A stretch of DNA of 64,000 bases. Source: Cepaea nemoralis. Lineage: Eukaryota > Mollusca > Gastropoda > Stylommatophora > Helicidae. The stretch lies in NCBI GenBank assembly GCA_014155875.1, contig JACEFZ010012611.1, positions 1 to 64,000 on the forward strand. Direction: 5' to 3'. The first letter of the stretch is position 1, and every line of letters starts with the position of its first letter. The notes below the pieces were generated by a model, which searched no databases, was not told where the DNA came from, and saw only the letters and a list, made by a program, of their open reading frames with translations. This document shows, piece by piece, positions 45,884 through 58,977 of this stretch. The translations under genes and the position numbers were made by a program.

Positions 45884-46009
45884 CTGTATTTGAGTCCGTG
45901 GGATTGTTGTGAAAGTCCCTGGTTATTCTATTCTATCAGAATTGAATTGACACTTCCCTCTAGATCAGAACAAGCATTAGCAACAGATGCCGCAAAGTTG
46001 CAGAAGCTG

Positions 46010-46108
46010 AGAAGAAGAACAAAATAACTTTATTGTCTAATGGTCATAAACTAGGCATGCAGGCCTGTGTTATATTCGTCCCTTCCAACCACTCATCTTT
46101 CTCACATC
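46010..46108 (-). mobile_element. LINE-D 3' end, minus orientation
   Basis: The minus strand reads GGTTGGAAGGGACGAATAT, then CAGGCCTGCATGCCTAGTT, AATAAAG and a GTTCTTCTTCT tail. Same 3' end as three plus-strand copies but more diverged. Confidence 0.82.
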
Positions 46109-46109
46109 A

Positions 46110-47190
46110 ATTAACTTTTTATTTTTATTTTGCGTTCCCTTGCTGTGAATTCAAACGTAGATTATAAATATGCTGCTACTTTTAGTGCACTGGACTGAAT
46201 TTCGCTTATGGATTAGCTTTCAGTATTACCAGTGTCCCTGTCGCGAAATGTCCTTGCATGCATATCTTCGCAGCAGGGAAATCCCAGTGGGTGGAGCATA
46301 TCGGAGTTATCGAGGTCTCGGGTTATTTTTAACCTCGGGGAAGCCGACTCGATGGTAGGGCCTAGATTGTCCTTGAACATTCTAATTGTGGATAGTTCGG
46401 GCCGGCGATATACACTGAGAGCTGATCTGGAATTTGTTTCTCGTGGATAGAACCCATGTTTCTCAGGGAAAGTGATTTTCTCCGGGACAAGCAACCTCCT
46501 GCGTGCTTCGAGAGTTTTACGCTGCTCGGAAGCTAGCCATTTTGTTGTCAGTAGTAGTCATTTCTCTCACCTGAGCGGACGCAGAATTTCAGTACATATT
46601 TGTCTACAGGGAGCTGTAATGTAGCACTTCTGTGCAGCACTACGTGATCTTCACCCGGGGGCGCCTCATGTCAGAGGATCACCATAGGCAGACTTACGTG
46701 AGAACTAGCTGTGGTGGCTACGTCATTGAGTGACACTTATTCAACTGACATTTGTGCTAGTAATATCCAGTCACAGGATTTCAGAATTACCAATCCCGTT
46801 TAGTATGCACCGGGGACTGGGATGAAGCAGGAAGACTCAGCAACTTTCAAGTCAGCCTTGCTTGGAGGGAGCCCGGTGAATCTACGAGACCGACCAGACG
46901 TACGTACTCAAATGATCCTCACGTGCCTCATGATGACAATTGTGTCATCTCTGAATATTCTATACACTGTTGTCTAAACTGTATATAGACATACTTTCTA
47001 CCTTACTCTTCAACCTTATTATCTGGACTCTATTGTACAAATTCATTATGCATTTTTGTTACCATGTCATTGATTGAATTTATGAGTGTCTTCTGGGGTG
47101 AGCCCCTATGGGTAATAGTCTATAGGTGGGAAGTGCAAGACAGGTGGAGTCTTGAGTCTGTAGAGGTTCAGTAGATGAACTATACATGTA
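46110..47190. other. No gene seen
   Basis: Opposing short frames near 46170-46494 overlap each other on both strands and have no domain. No repeat recognised. Confidence 0.45.
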
Positions 47191-47194
47191 TTGT

Positions 47195-47485
47195 GGTCAG
47201 TACAGGGTGGGAAGGTCGAAGTGTATCCCTAACTGTCAAAGCCCCAGGGGTACTGGTACAGTCTCTCCCCATCTGGCGAAGCCACTCCGACTTCTAAGGT
47301 ACTTGAAATTAACGTCCCCAGTACGACGAGATGTCAACATGTTAGACCAACTGAACTGTTTAGGAGTTGAACCGCCAATTCGGCATCAGTCCATCGGAAG
47401 TTTAAGAACGAGTGCTCTGATCCATGCCACCTTAACAGTCTACAAGAAGTAGTGGTCTGATGCGGTCACCCATCTAAGTACCATC
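47195..47485 (-). mobile_element. SINE with 5S-rRNA-like and tRNA-like segments
   Basis: The minus strand from about 47485 has GGTACTTAGATGGGTGACCG, close to the internal promoter of 5S rRNA (usual form AGTACTTGGATGGGTGACC). It is followed by GTGGCATGGATCAGAGCAC and the B-box-like GGCGGTTCAACTCC. A further 170 bp body has no match in this window. Chimeric 5S/tRNA heads are known in animal SINEs; this assignment is by motif only. Confidence 0.65.
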
Positions 47486-47729
47486 CATGTATCTATTGTA
47501 TATGCTACATTCACATACAAAACATATTGTCAAATGAATGCTTTGAACATATACAGTTATGGACATCGACAGTTGGACGTACGGATAGGCACAAGTACAG
47601 GCACACAGTCTGATGCACACACGGGCCTATCAACACACATCTAGTAGATGCACAATGAGCACAACTTGTATGAATACTAATACTAATGTTAATGGTAATG
47701 GAAAATCGTAAATGGAAATTGGAAATTGG

Positions 47730-47734
47730 AAGAG

Positions 47735-47776
<42 letters not shown>

Positions 47777-47882
47777 GAAGCAGCAGCAGCAGTAGCCGCA
47801 GCAGCAGAAGAAGAAGTGAAGAAGAAGAAGAAGAAGAAGAAGAAGAAGAAGAAGAAGAAGAAGAAGAAGAAGAAGAAGAAGA
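47730..47882. repeat. (GGA)n, (GCA)n and (GAA)n compound repeat
   Basis: Purine-rich GGA/GAA block, a short GCAGCA segment, then about 22 GAA units to 47882. Located just beyond the 3' end of gene B. Confidence 0.97.
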
Positions 47883-47929
47883 ACGTTTCCGTGTATCTTT
47901 GTGTGTGATTCCCACCATGTAATATCTTG

Positions 47930-48222
47930 TTAATGGTTATTTTTGCACGAACATTTATATTCGCAATAAAGTAAAATGCAGCTGAACACAATACATCCAA
48001 TTACAATGCTAACAGTCATTACAGCATTACTGTTGTTGCTGCTGTCGCTATTAGAACTCATGTAACTGTTGTCTTTGTTCACATAGTTGTTAATGTCGCT
48101 GTTCAAATACTTGTTCATGTCGCTGAGCCAATTCGTGTCAATGTCGCTAATCCGATTCTTGTCAATGTCACTGTTAAAATACTTGTTCGTGTCGCTGATC
48201 CAATTCCTGTCAAGGTCGCTTT
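47930..48222 (-). CDS. Gene B C-terminus in a shifted frame: Asn/Asp repeats, membrane segment, short tail
   Basis: Continuation of gene B exon 2 after a one-base loss near 48219-48224. In this frame repeats of the N-S-D-I-x-K-N type continue without a stop from about 48222, then a Ser/Asn-rich stretch and a clean transmembrane helix, A-V-M-T-V-S-I-V-I-G-C-I-V-F-S-C-I-L-L-Y (about 48020-47965), a cytoplasmic tail C-E-Y-K-C-S-C-K-N-N-H and a stop at 47930. An ATG at 48118 overlaps the stop of the unshifted frame, but an independent 62-residue protein lacks a signal peptide and is less likely. I infer that it was originally in frame with the ectodomain. Either the gene is broken in this haplotype or the sequence has an error. 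Confidence 0.6.
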
Positions 48223-50386
48223 TAAATTCTTGTAAATGTCGCTGTTTAAATTCATGTAATTGCTGTGTGTCCTTGATTTATTTCCACTGTTGCTAGATGG
48301 TGACCGTAGACTTATGGATGGTGACTTTGGAGGGTTATATGATGGTCCAGAACTGTTAGATGGTGACTTTGGAGGGTTATATGATGGCCCAGAACTGTTA
48401 GATGGTGACTTTGGAGGGTTATATGATGGCCCCGAGCTGTTAGATGGTGACTTTGGACGGTCAAATGATGACCCAGAACTGTTAGATGGTGACTTTGGAC
48501 GGTTATATGATGGCCCAGAACTGTTAGATGGTGACTTTTGACGGTCAAATGATGACCCAGAACTGTTAGATGGTGACTTTGGACGGTTATATGATGGCCC
48601 AGAACTGTTAGATGGTGACTTTGGACGGTTATATGATGGCCCAGAACTGTTAGATGGTGACTTTGGACGGTTATATGATGGCCCAGAACTGATAGATGGT
48701 GACTTTGGACGGTTATATGATGGCCCAGAACTGTTAGATGGTGACTTTGGTAGGTTATATGATGGAGCAGAAATGGTAGATTGTGACTTTGGTAGGTTAT
48801 ATGATGACCCAGAACTGTTAGATGGTGACTTTGGAAGGTTAAATGATGGCCCAGAACTGTTAGATGGTGACTTTGGACGGTTATATAATGGCCCAGAACT
48901 GATAGATGGTGACTTTGGACGGTTATATGATGGCTCAGAACTGTTAGATGGTGACTTTGGTAGGTTATATGATGGAGCAGAAATGGTAGATGGTGACTTT
49001 GGTAGGTTATATGATGACCCAGAACTGTTAGATGGTGACTTTGGTAGGTTATATGATGGCCCAGAACTGTTAGATGGTGACTTTGGACGGTTATATGATG
49101 GCCCAGATCTGATAGATGGTGACTTTGGACGGTTATATGATGGCCCAGAACTGATAGATGGTGACTTTGGTAGGTTATATGATGGCCTAGAACTGATAGA
49201 TGGTGACTTTGGACGGTCAAATGATGGCCAAGAACTGATAGATGGTGACTTTGGACGGTCAAATGATGACCCAGAACTGATAGATGGTGACTTTGGTAGG
49301 TTATATGATGGCCCAGAACTGTTAGATGGTGACTTTGGACGGTTATATGATGGCTCAGAACTGATAGATGGTGACTTTGGTAGGTTATATGATGGCCCAG
49401 AACTGATAGAAGGTGACTTTGGTAGGTTATATGATGGCCCAGAACTGATAGATGGTGACTTTGGACGGTTATATGATGGCCCAGAACTGATAGATGGTGA
49501 CTTTGGTAGGTTATATGATGGCCCAGAACTGATAGATGGTGACTTTGGTAGGTTATATGATGGCCCAGAACTGATAGATGGTGACTTTGGTAGGTTATAT
49601 GATGGCCCAGAACTGATAGATGGTGACTTTGGACGGTTATATGATGGCCCAGAACTGATAGATGGTGACTTTGGTAGGTTATATGATGGCTCAGAACTGT
49701 TAGATGGTGACTTTTGACGGGTATATGATGGCCCAGAACTGATAGATGGTGACTTTGGTAGGTTATATGATGGCCCAGAACTGATAGATGGTGACTTTGG
49801 ACGGGTATATGATGGCCCAGAACTGATAGATGGTGACTTTGGACGGTCAAATGATGGCCAAGAACTGATAGATAGTGACTTTGGACGGTCAAATGATGGC
49901 CCAGAACTGATAGATGGTGACTTTGGACGGGTATATGATGGCCCGGAACTGATAGATGGTGACTTTGGACGGTTATATGATGACCCAGAACTGATAGATG
50001 TTGACTTTGAGCGGATACCTCGTCTTGTACGAAGAAGCCTGGAGTTTGTAATGCCGGGGTACGTTCTGGGGCATTCTTGAAGGAGGTTGCTGTCGAAAAA
50101 GATGTTTCTGACTTTGAAGATGTACACACACGGGCATAATTTCCCATCACATTTCCATAATGGCCTTACTCCGAGTTTGTGAGAGTCATCGGTATGAGAT
50201 TTATTTCGACATTTGAGTGTCCCAGGTCTGGTTCTTGTGCAATACCAGGTGCTGGCGCTCTTTTCTCGCCGTTGCTTGTGTCCGTGTCTGACTGTGACAT
50301 GTACAACATTGCTCAGGTGTGCCGTAGTTCGGGTCTCAATGTAGTTGACAGTACAGGCTGCTGACGATAACAGGCAGTTGTAGAAC
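48115..50386 (-). CDS. Gene B exon 2: Cys-containing ectodomain and about forty 14-aa Ser/Pro repeats
   Basis: The acceptor TGATTACAG ends at 50387 on the minus strand; the exon begins in phase 2 and completes an Arg codon from exon 1. It opens F-Y-N-C-L-L-S-S-A-A-C and has eight cysteines in about 110 residues, including W-Y-C-T-R and K-L-C-P-C-V-Y-I-F. A basic R-T-R-R-G-I-R segment leads into about 40 tandem 14-residue units, S-Y-N-R-P-K-S-P-S-I-S-S-G-P with N-L-P, T-R-P and F-D-R-P variants (about 50010-48310). Such Ser/Pro-rich repeats suggest a heavily O-glycosylated, mucin-like stalk. The printed frame stops at 48115 after Asn/Asp-type repeats; see the shifted C-terminus. As printed the protein would be about 809 residues. 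Other open frames across the 42-bp array are shadows. Function unknown. Confidence 0.7.
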
Positions 50387-50397
50387 CTGTAATCATA
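50387..50397 (-). other. Splice acceptor of gene B intron
   Basis: The minus strand reads TGTATGATTACAG then GTTC. The pyrimidine tract is weak but the phase and following codons match gene A. Confidence 0.68.
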
Positions 50398-50703
50398 CAA
50401 TATAGTGTGTACAGAAATTAAATAATTACGTGTCATGGGATGATTAATCGTCTTAAGTGACTGCCCGCATCTGTCATGAGTTTATATATCGCAGAAATGT
50501 TGTCATTGCATTATACTACAACATGTTTGCTACCATATTAACAGCTTGTAAGCCATAACTATGGCACACCTCTACTTTTCATTTTCCTTCTTTCATTTTT
50601 GTGTGATATCATCATTACCCCCTATGGACAACGATCACCTTCAAATTAATAACCGTGTGAGGGTAAAACCTCGGGAAGCCGCTATGTTTGGCTATTTATC
50701 TCG

Positions 50704-50737
50704 GGGGGGGGGGGGGGGGGGCGGGGGGGGGGGGGGA
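50704..50737. repeat. Poly(G) run
   Basis: About 30 G with one C, in gene B's intron. The glycine-rich frame across it is an artefact. Confidence 0.95.
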
Positions 50738-50744
50738 AACAAAC

Positions 50745-51155
50745 TGCATTCGGGAAAATGTGGAACAAAAATTAGGAAGTACATAGAGGCAACAGAGTTG
50801 TGGTTACTAACAGGAATGTTGCGAATGCCTTGGACTACCACAGTAACTAACAACGTTTGCCTGAAAGAGGCTAATGAAACTATAACTTTATATACAACAA
50901 TAAGAAAGAGACATTATATACAACAATAAGAAAGAGACATACAGCATACTTTGGTCATGTGATGAAAAGAGAGGCATTGGAGAACAGACATGGACAGATT
51001 AATTGGGAAAAAGAGGCATAGGCAGGCCAAGAGAAACAATGCTGAAAGGATTGAGACGGTAGCGTGGAGGAATATCATCAACAGAGAACACCAAAGATCG
51101 ACATCTGTGGAGAGATGTGAACCCTACAGCTGACAGAGAACATGATGATGATTCG
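50745..51155 (+). mobile_element. Decayed LINE-B fragment
   Basis: Fragments A-T-E-L-W-L-L-T-G-M-L-R-M-P-W-T, F-G-H-V-M-K-R-E-A-L-E-N and G-R-P-R-E-T-M-L appear in LINE-B order, with a short tandem duplication of TTATATACAACAATAAGAAA at 50888-50938. It ends in a (GAT)n tail at 51140-51152. Within gene B's intron. Confidence 0.85.
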
Positions 51156-51159
51156 AGAA

Positions 51160-51775
51160 ACTAATGACGGGGCTCAAAGTACAAGCTACTACCTATTGTG
51201 GACGAGGCATGTAGCTCTACCATTTCGACAACCATGGGCCTCAACTGCTTCATTTCCCTAACATGAATAAAATTAGTGGAACAGCGGTAAAGCTTTGGAT
51301 ACGTAAACTATATGAAATAAGATAAAATACTGCAGCTTTACAGGGCACAATTACTGAACACGTAATATTTGATACCGTATCATAGCCGGGTATACTATGG
51401 TAAGTAGAACATTTTTAAAATTGCTTTTATTTTCTTTCAATTGTTCTCATTCTTTCATCATTCCACTCCTCTCGACCGGTTCTTATACCTTATTTTAATC
51501 ACTTTAGTGTCGTCCCCGTGTTTGTATGCTGTTGTTTATTTGTGTATGTTATAACAGGTTTTATGTAACACGTAAGAATTGTTTTTCTGGCTTTGATTGA
51601 CAAGCACTGATTGTATAGCATGTCTCTAAACATCAGTCTGTTTTACAACTTGTATGAAACAAACTCCGTCGCATGCAAACAAATCTGGCCAGATTTTCTG
51701 AGAATGTTCAGAACAACCGTGAAAGTTATCATGCATATCGGTGTACTTCTTTGGGCAGAAAATATACTTTATACT
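51160..51775. other. Intronic sequence of gene B, no gene seen
   Basis: Contains the 51262-51330 block similar to 45130-45200. Overlapping frames at 51611-51853 on both strands lack motifs. Confidence 0.5.
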
Positions 51776-51777
51776 TA

Positions 51778-52041
51778 TAGTCCATGCCGTGTGGCGTTGG
51801 TGATCATGTCTGTCCACAGCCTTCTGTCTCGTGTACTGCCAATCTTATTATAGTCCATGTTGTGTGTCGTTAGTGATCATATCTGTCCACAGCCTTCTGT
51901 CTCGTGTACTGCCAATCTTCTCATAGTCTATGTTGTGTGGCGTTAGTGATCATATCTGTCCACAGCCTTCTGTCTCGTGTACTGTTAGTATTCTTATAAT
52001 CAATGCCGTGTGGCGTTGGTGATCATGTCTGTCCACAGGTG
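51778..52041. repeat. 73-bp tandem repeat, 3.6 copies
   Basis: Copies start at 51778, 51851, 51924 and 51997; shared core GTGATCATATCTGTCCACAG and CTTCTGTCTCGTGTACTG. In gene B's intron. Confidence 0.95.
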
Positions 52042-52470
52042 CTAACCATGTCTGATACCCAGGTTCCACCATACCACAGTGTCAAATTATCTAACATCCT
52101 CACTCGTGGTCTCATATTGCCTATTTTCCCGTCAGCCATGGATTGTTAACAGTCGATAATTTCAAAGACATTGCACAAGAATCAATAATGATTTCAGTAT
52201 TCCACGAATTTTTTGTAAGTAAATACTGTAGAAATATCATTTTCATCATCATTTTCAACATAGACGTCAGCATCGTCATCGTCACGTGACTTACCAACTA
52301 CGGGTGATGCCTATCATTATATAACGAACTTAAAATGTAAACATGTGAATCCATGGATTATGTCCTCGATTGTGTGCATAGAAGTGGATGAGTGGATACG
52401 CACGTAGTATAGATGGGCGGACTGACCGACGGACAGAGAGAAAGACAAACAGAATGGAGGAGGGACAAGT
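52042..52470. other. Intronic sequence of gene B, no gene seen
   Basis: No coding or repeat signal beyond short ATC runs near 52245-52285. Confidence 0.45.
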
Positions 52471-52477
52471 GTGCGGA

Positions 52478-52770
<293 letters not shown>

Positions 52771-53570
52771 ATATAATAAAAATAATCCATCGACATGACT
52801 GATGAATGCAAGGGTTGAATGCAAGGGATGAATAGATGATTGTGCCAAGTAGCAGCGCCGACAGAATGACGTCAAAGGAGAGGACCACAGTATCCGAGAA
52901 CACAAGTCTTTGTTAAATCCAAGGATTTGACGTAAAAAGGAAAAACGTCACGAGATCGTCAGGAAGAACAACAAGGACAGACCGACTTGGGACATGGAAC
53001 GGGGCAGCAGCTCATGTGGAATTGAGAAGAATATAGTGGCAAGGCACTGGCACTAGATTTCAATTGTAGTTGAGTTGATGCTTGGATGAAACCTGGAGTC
53101 AACGTTCGTGTGAGCCACACATAAATATGGAGACGGATGCAGAAACTTGTTAACAAAGAATCGTACATGACTTTGAAGGAGCAATAATGGACAGAAGGTC
53201 GCAGTGTTGACAAGCAAGTATATTTATATATTTCAGGTCGAGCGGTATTGGGACGATATATTGAATATTTATATAACTGCTATACTGTCCCGCTTGGACA
53301 TAACAAGCCCCAGTATGTCGCTAGATGTTATTAACAATTCATTTACGCCAAGCAATGCCTGCCGCACAATAAATTGCTGTCAACTCATAATGTCTGACGG
53401 ACTTGGAGTATTTATTCCGTTTCGTTGAAGCTGCCACAACTTGCCTTTTAGCGTCTTTAGTTACTGCGAGCTGTTTTAGTTATCAAGTTTGGTTGCAGAA
53501 GTTGTTATTCACGCCAGGACGACATTTGGCAGATTACATGATTGAATGACTGAATGAGTGAATGTTTGAT
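52771..53570. other. Intronic sequence of gene B, no gene seen
   Basis: Short frames (52959-53213 minus, 53204-53428 plus) have no supporting features. Confidence 0.5.
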
Positions 53571-53573
53571 CAA

Positions 53574-53580
53574 ACTAACC
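53574..53580 (-). other. Splice donor of gene B intron
   Basis: Exon 1 ends AACAG and continues GTTAGT, a strong donor. The intron is 53579-50387, 3193 bp. Confidence 0.75.
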
Positions 53581-53737
53581 TGTTAAATGAATCACTGTTG
53601 AAGCTGACATTGACAACATCGGGGCTGCTTGGGGACGTAACTTGTATGCTAAAGACGGTTTTCTGGTTGTGACCAAGAACCGCCACACAAAGCAGCGGCA
53701 ACAAGAGAAAATGTTCTCTGCCTTTAGTTGCTGTCAT
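53580..53737 (-). CDS. Gene B exon 1: signal peptide and N-terminus
   Basis: The first coding exon. I chose the Met at 53737 (in-frame Mets also lie at 53785, 53755 and 53746) because it places the hydrophobic core F-L-L-L-P-L-L-C-V-A-V-L-G eight residues after the start, a standard signal peptide with cleavage near L-G-H. The mature part is short: K-T-V-F-S-I-Q-V, an N-V-S glycosylation site, then D-S-F-N with the exon ending two bases into the next codon. Joined to 50386 the frame stays open and gives R-F-Y-N-C-L, paralleling gene A. The first 16 residues upstream of this Met may be 5' untranslated. Gene B is probably a surface protein. Confidence 0.72.
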
Positions 53738-53924
53738 GGCTTGCATAGATGACATAAGGAATCTCAACCTGACAACTGTATACATATTTTATTAGAAAGT
53801 CTGCTGTTTATGTTAAACGGATAATTAAAACTACATTTCTTACTGGACATCTATCCAGACATTCACCCATCAAACCATCCTCAATCCATCCATCTATCCA
53901 TCTCTCCATCCATCCATATATACA

Positions 53925-53935
53925 TGCATACAGTC

Positions 53936-54005
<70 letters not shown>

Positions 54006-54180
54006 GCAGGCAGGCAGGCAGGCAAGCAGGCAGGCAGGCAGGCAGGCAAATAGGCAGGCAGGCAGGCAGGCAGGTAGACGTAGGTCGCTCGATCGCTCGC
54101 ACACACACATACAAGCATGCATGCATCCATGCATAAATCCATCCATCCACCCATCCCACCCACCCACCAACCCAACACAA
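53925..54180. repeat. (GACA)n to (GGCA)n compound repeat, then mixed tetranucleotides
   Basis: (GACA)n at 53938-53990, (GGCA)n at about 54003-54074, then GTCGCTCGATCGCTCG and short CATG/CATC/CACC repeats. Confidence 0.95.
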
Positions 54181-56211
<2,031 letters not shown>

Positions 56212-56361
56212 TGGATCGTGTTGTTATATATTTTCTCGTTTCATTAACTGACGTCTTTCACAATCCTTATATACTTTACCTTGTAAATTCCCCGTGACAA
56301 ATCCGGATGTATGTATTCTTAAAAGCACTTAGTTTTTTTTATTTATTTAGGTGACTGGGCT

Positions 56362-57130
56362 AAGTGTTGATTGCAGACAATGCACAAGATCTGCAACAAT
56401 TAGTAGATGCGGTTGTTGTACACAGTGAACAAATGGGGTTAGAATTAAATTGTAAGAAGACACAGGTTATTTTCGTCACTAGTAAGAACGAAGTACCACA
56501 ATGTAATACACAAGTAAATTGGAATATTCTTCAACATGTGAATCGGTACAATTATCTTGGAACAGTCATAACATCTGATGGGAGATGCCTTCAAGAGATT
56601 AGAACAAGAATCGCCATGGCGAAAGTAGCCTTTAGCAAGATGAGAAAATTCTGACCAATAAAAAGATGTCAGGTGAAACGAGAAAAAGAGTGTTGAGGGG
56701 ATACATAGAGCCTGTTCTTTTGTATGGATGTGAAACTTGGACAATGTGCAGTCAAGCTGAAAAACATTTGATGGCTACAGAAATGTGGTTTCTGAGGAAA
56801 ATGCAATGAATACCATGGACAGATAGAAAAACCAATGACCAAGGACTACAGGAGACAAATGAAAATCGTAAACTGATTAGAGAAATTAGACGAAGACAGT
56901 CAAAATTTGTTGGACATGTTATGAGAAGAAATGGATTGGAGAACATAGTGACAACTGGCAAGATCGAGGGGAACAGACCCAGAGGAAGACCGAGAGGAAA
57001 ATATCTGGATGGCTTGGCCACATGGCATGGACGAGACAGGAACACTGAGCTGATCCACGACTCTGGTGATCGAGTGAAATGGCGAGTCATGACCGACCAC
57101 GTTTCCGGCATGGCACATGATTGATTGATC
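56362..57130 (+). mobile_element. LINE-A copy with (TTGA)n tail
   Basis: It starts just after the RT Y-A-D-D position (L-I-A-D-N-A-Q-D-L-Q) and continues through Y-L-G-T-V-I-T-S-D-G-R, a frameshift at 56654, a stop in place of the usual Arg near 56808, then R-R-R-Q-S-K-F, H-V-M-R-R-N-G-L-E-N and the terminal M-A-H-D variant, ending in TGATTGATTGAT. It abuts LINE-D sequence on its right. Confidence 0.92.
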
Positions 57131-57912
57131 CTAGATTTATTGACATGAAGTATATTTAGTCGTTTGCTGTGTCTTGCGTTATATTTGAACAATCGCCAAA
57201 GGTAGCTTGGAACATTTTGAAATAGGATTAGTTCAGCCTTATTAAAAAGTAGGCGTTTTTGGAGTGGCAGTATCTGAAGACGTTCATGTAGGTTAGGATT
57301 GTCGGTAAGCTTTCAACCATTAAATACACGCACTGCCCTTTTCTGGAGTAAATAAAGGCGTTTTGTTAATGATTTGGTGAATCCATCCCAGTTTGGTGGA
57401 GTAATACTCAATATGTGTCTGTATACGGGAAGTATAGAATATCTTTCTTGTGTTTTCATCAAGTAAATTTTTAAATTTGGCAAGTTGGTATACTTTTTTT
57501 GGCTATTTGTTTAACGAGAGCATGAAAATTGGAATTAAACGTTAGATTTTGATCAATGATAAGACCCAGTACCGTTTGCTCAGTTACACTTTCTACAGGC
57601 GTGCTACCAATGTGCAGCTGAAGAGTTCTCTGTGAGTTTAGAGTGTGAAGTCTTTGCATGGTTGCTATTAACATAGATATTGTTTTAGAAATGTTAATTT
57701 GCATGCGGTTTGCGTTGACTCCAGTTAACTAAACTATTTATTTCCTGTTGTAAGGATAATTCTAGCACATTACAATCAGTATATTTTGTATATACTGTGC
57801 AGTCGTCTGCAAATAGATCACAGGACGACGAAAGATATGAGGGAAGATCATTTATATAAATGGCAAATAACTGAGGGCCAAGAATAGACCTCTGGCGTAC
57901 TCCGATATTAAC
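57131..57912 (-). mobile_element. LINE-D reverse transcriptase fragment
   Basis: The minus strand has R-Q-R-S-I-L-G-P-Q-L-F-A (about 57890), I-N-D-L-P-S-Y, the catalytic F-A-D-D at about 57812-57801, L-G-L-I-I-D-Q-N-L-T-F and, at the left end, F-K-Y-N-A-R-H-S-K-R, matching the plus-strand copy at 11.5-11.9 kb. Frameshifts break it. The LINE-A copy on its left truncates it. Confidence 0.85.
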
Positions 57913-57934
57913 GGCAGTGGCTTCAAATAAAGAT

Positions 57935-58075
57935 TTATTGTGTGATACTATTTGTTGTGGATTTTTAAAAAAGGCTTATGATAGTGTCCATAGGAATAGT
58001 CTATGGAATGCTATGCGGGAATTTGGAATACCGAGGAAGTTAATTAACATGACCAGACTATGCTCTTCTCATTAC
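57935..58075 (+). mobile_element. RT-domain fragment of an RTE-like LINE
   Basis: F-K-K-A-Y-D-S-V-H-R-N-S-L-W-N-A-M and F-G-I-P-R-K-L-I match the conserved RT block carrying the first catalytic Asp. The element's other parts are not adjacent. Possibly LINE-B. Confidence 0.82.
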
Positions 58076-58111
58076 CACATCTACCATGTAGAACCTTTTT
58101 TCTACGAATGA

Positions 58112-58805
58112 AAAGTCTCTTTATGCAAAAGTATGCTATTCCGTCTTAAATGCATATAGTTGTCTTTTTCTCTGTGTATTCTTAATGCCAACTTAAATAG
58201 GAGCATTTTATGCATTGATGATTCTATAAGAGTAAATGATTCTGTGAGTCTGTCTCTAAAGCTTCCTGTGCAAAGACCCACATAATTATTCAACTGTCAT
58301 GTGAATCTTTTGTACACATCTTTAGTGAGAATGCTTTGTAAGACTGTTAAGTTCTTTTCATGAGAATGAATGCTCAGTGATACAGAAAAATAGATGCATC
58401 TTGTATTCGAATGTTGTTAGAAGTTGCACTCCATGATGGCATCATCCAATTAGGACTGATGATTATATTTTCATTACGTTCAGTATCCGCAAAAGATAAA
58501 TAGCCATATAGCAGACTTTAACTGAAGGGTGTGCACGATACTAGCTTACAACAATTCATGGGTTAAATACCATTGTCTTCAACCTCTTTACTCAACAGAG
58601 AAAAGCAAGGAGAAACACATGTCATTGTATTCTAATTACTGAATATTGGATGTTTAATCTATGTAAGGGCTTTACCATTGTTCACGAGAAATAATATGTA
58701 TTTTCATTGTGAGAGTTTTATATGTAATGTTAGTTCATAACAGTTACATTTCCTGATGAAGTAGTTGGTCGAATTTACCCCTTCCCCCTGTCATACAGGC
58801 ATTTG
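58112..58805. other. No gene seen; possible LINE 3' untranslated region
   Basis: No coding motif. It leads directly into (GAT)n, as LINE 3' ends do here, so it may be retroelement-derived. Confidence 0.4.
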
Positions 58806-58807
58806 AA

Positions 58808-58888
<81 letters not shown>

Positions 58889-58889
58889 T

Positions 58890-58977
<88 letters not shown>
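58808..58977. repeat. (GAT)n microsatellite
   Basis: About 56 units with one GTT interruption. Poly-Met and poly-Ile frames are artefacts. Confidence 0.97.

Noticed and set aside
46213..46494. 93-codon minus ORF and overlapping plus ORFs
   Set aside because: Frames on both strands overlap fully and none has a motif or splice-like border.
48312..50150. 612-codon His/Leu/Ser ORF on the minus strand and 314-codon Asp/Gly/Leu ORF on the plus strand
   Set aside because: Shadow frames of gene B's 42-bp coding repeat. Only the Ser/Pro frame connects to the spliced signal-peptide exon in phase.
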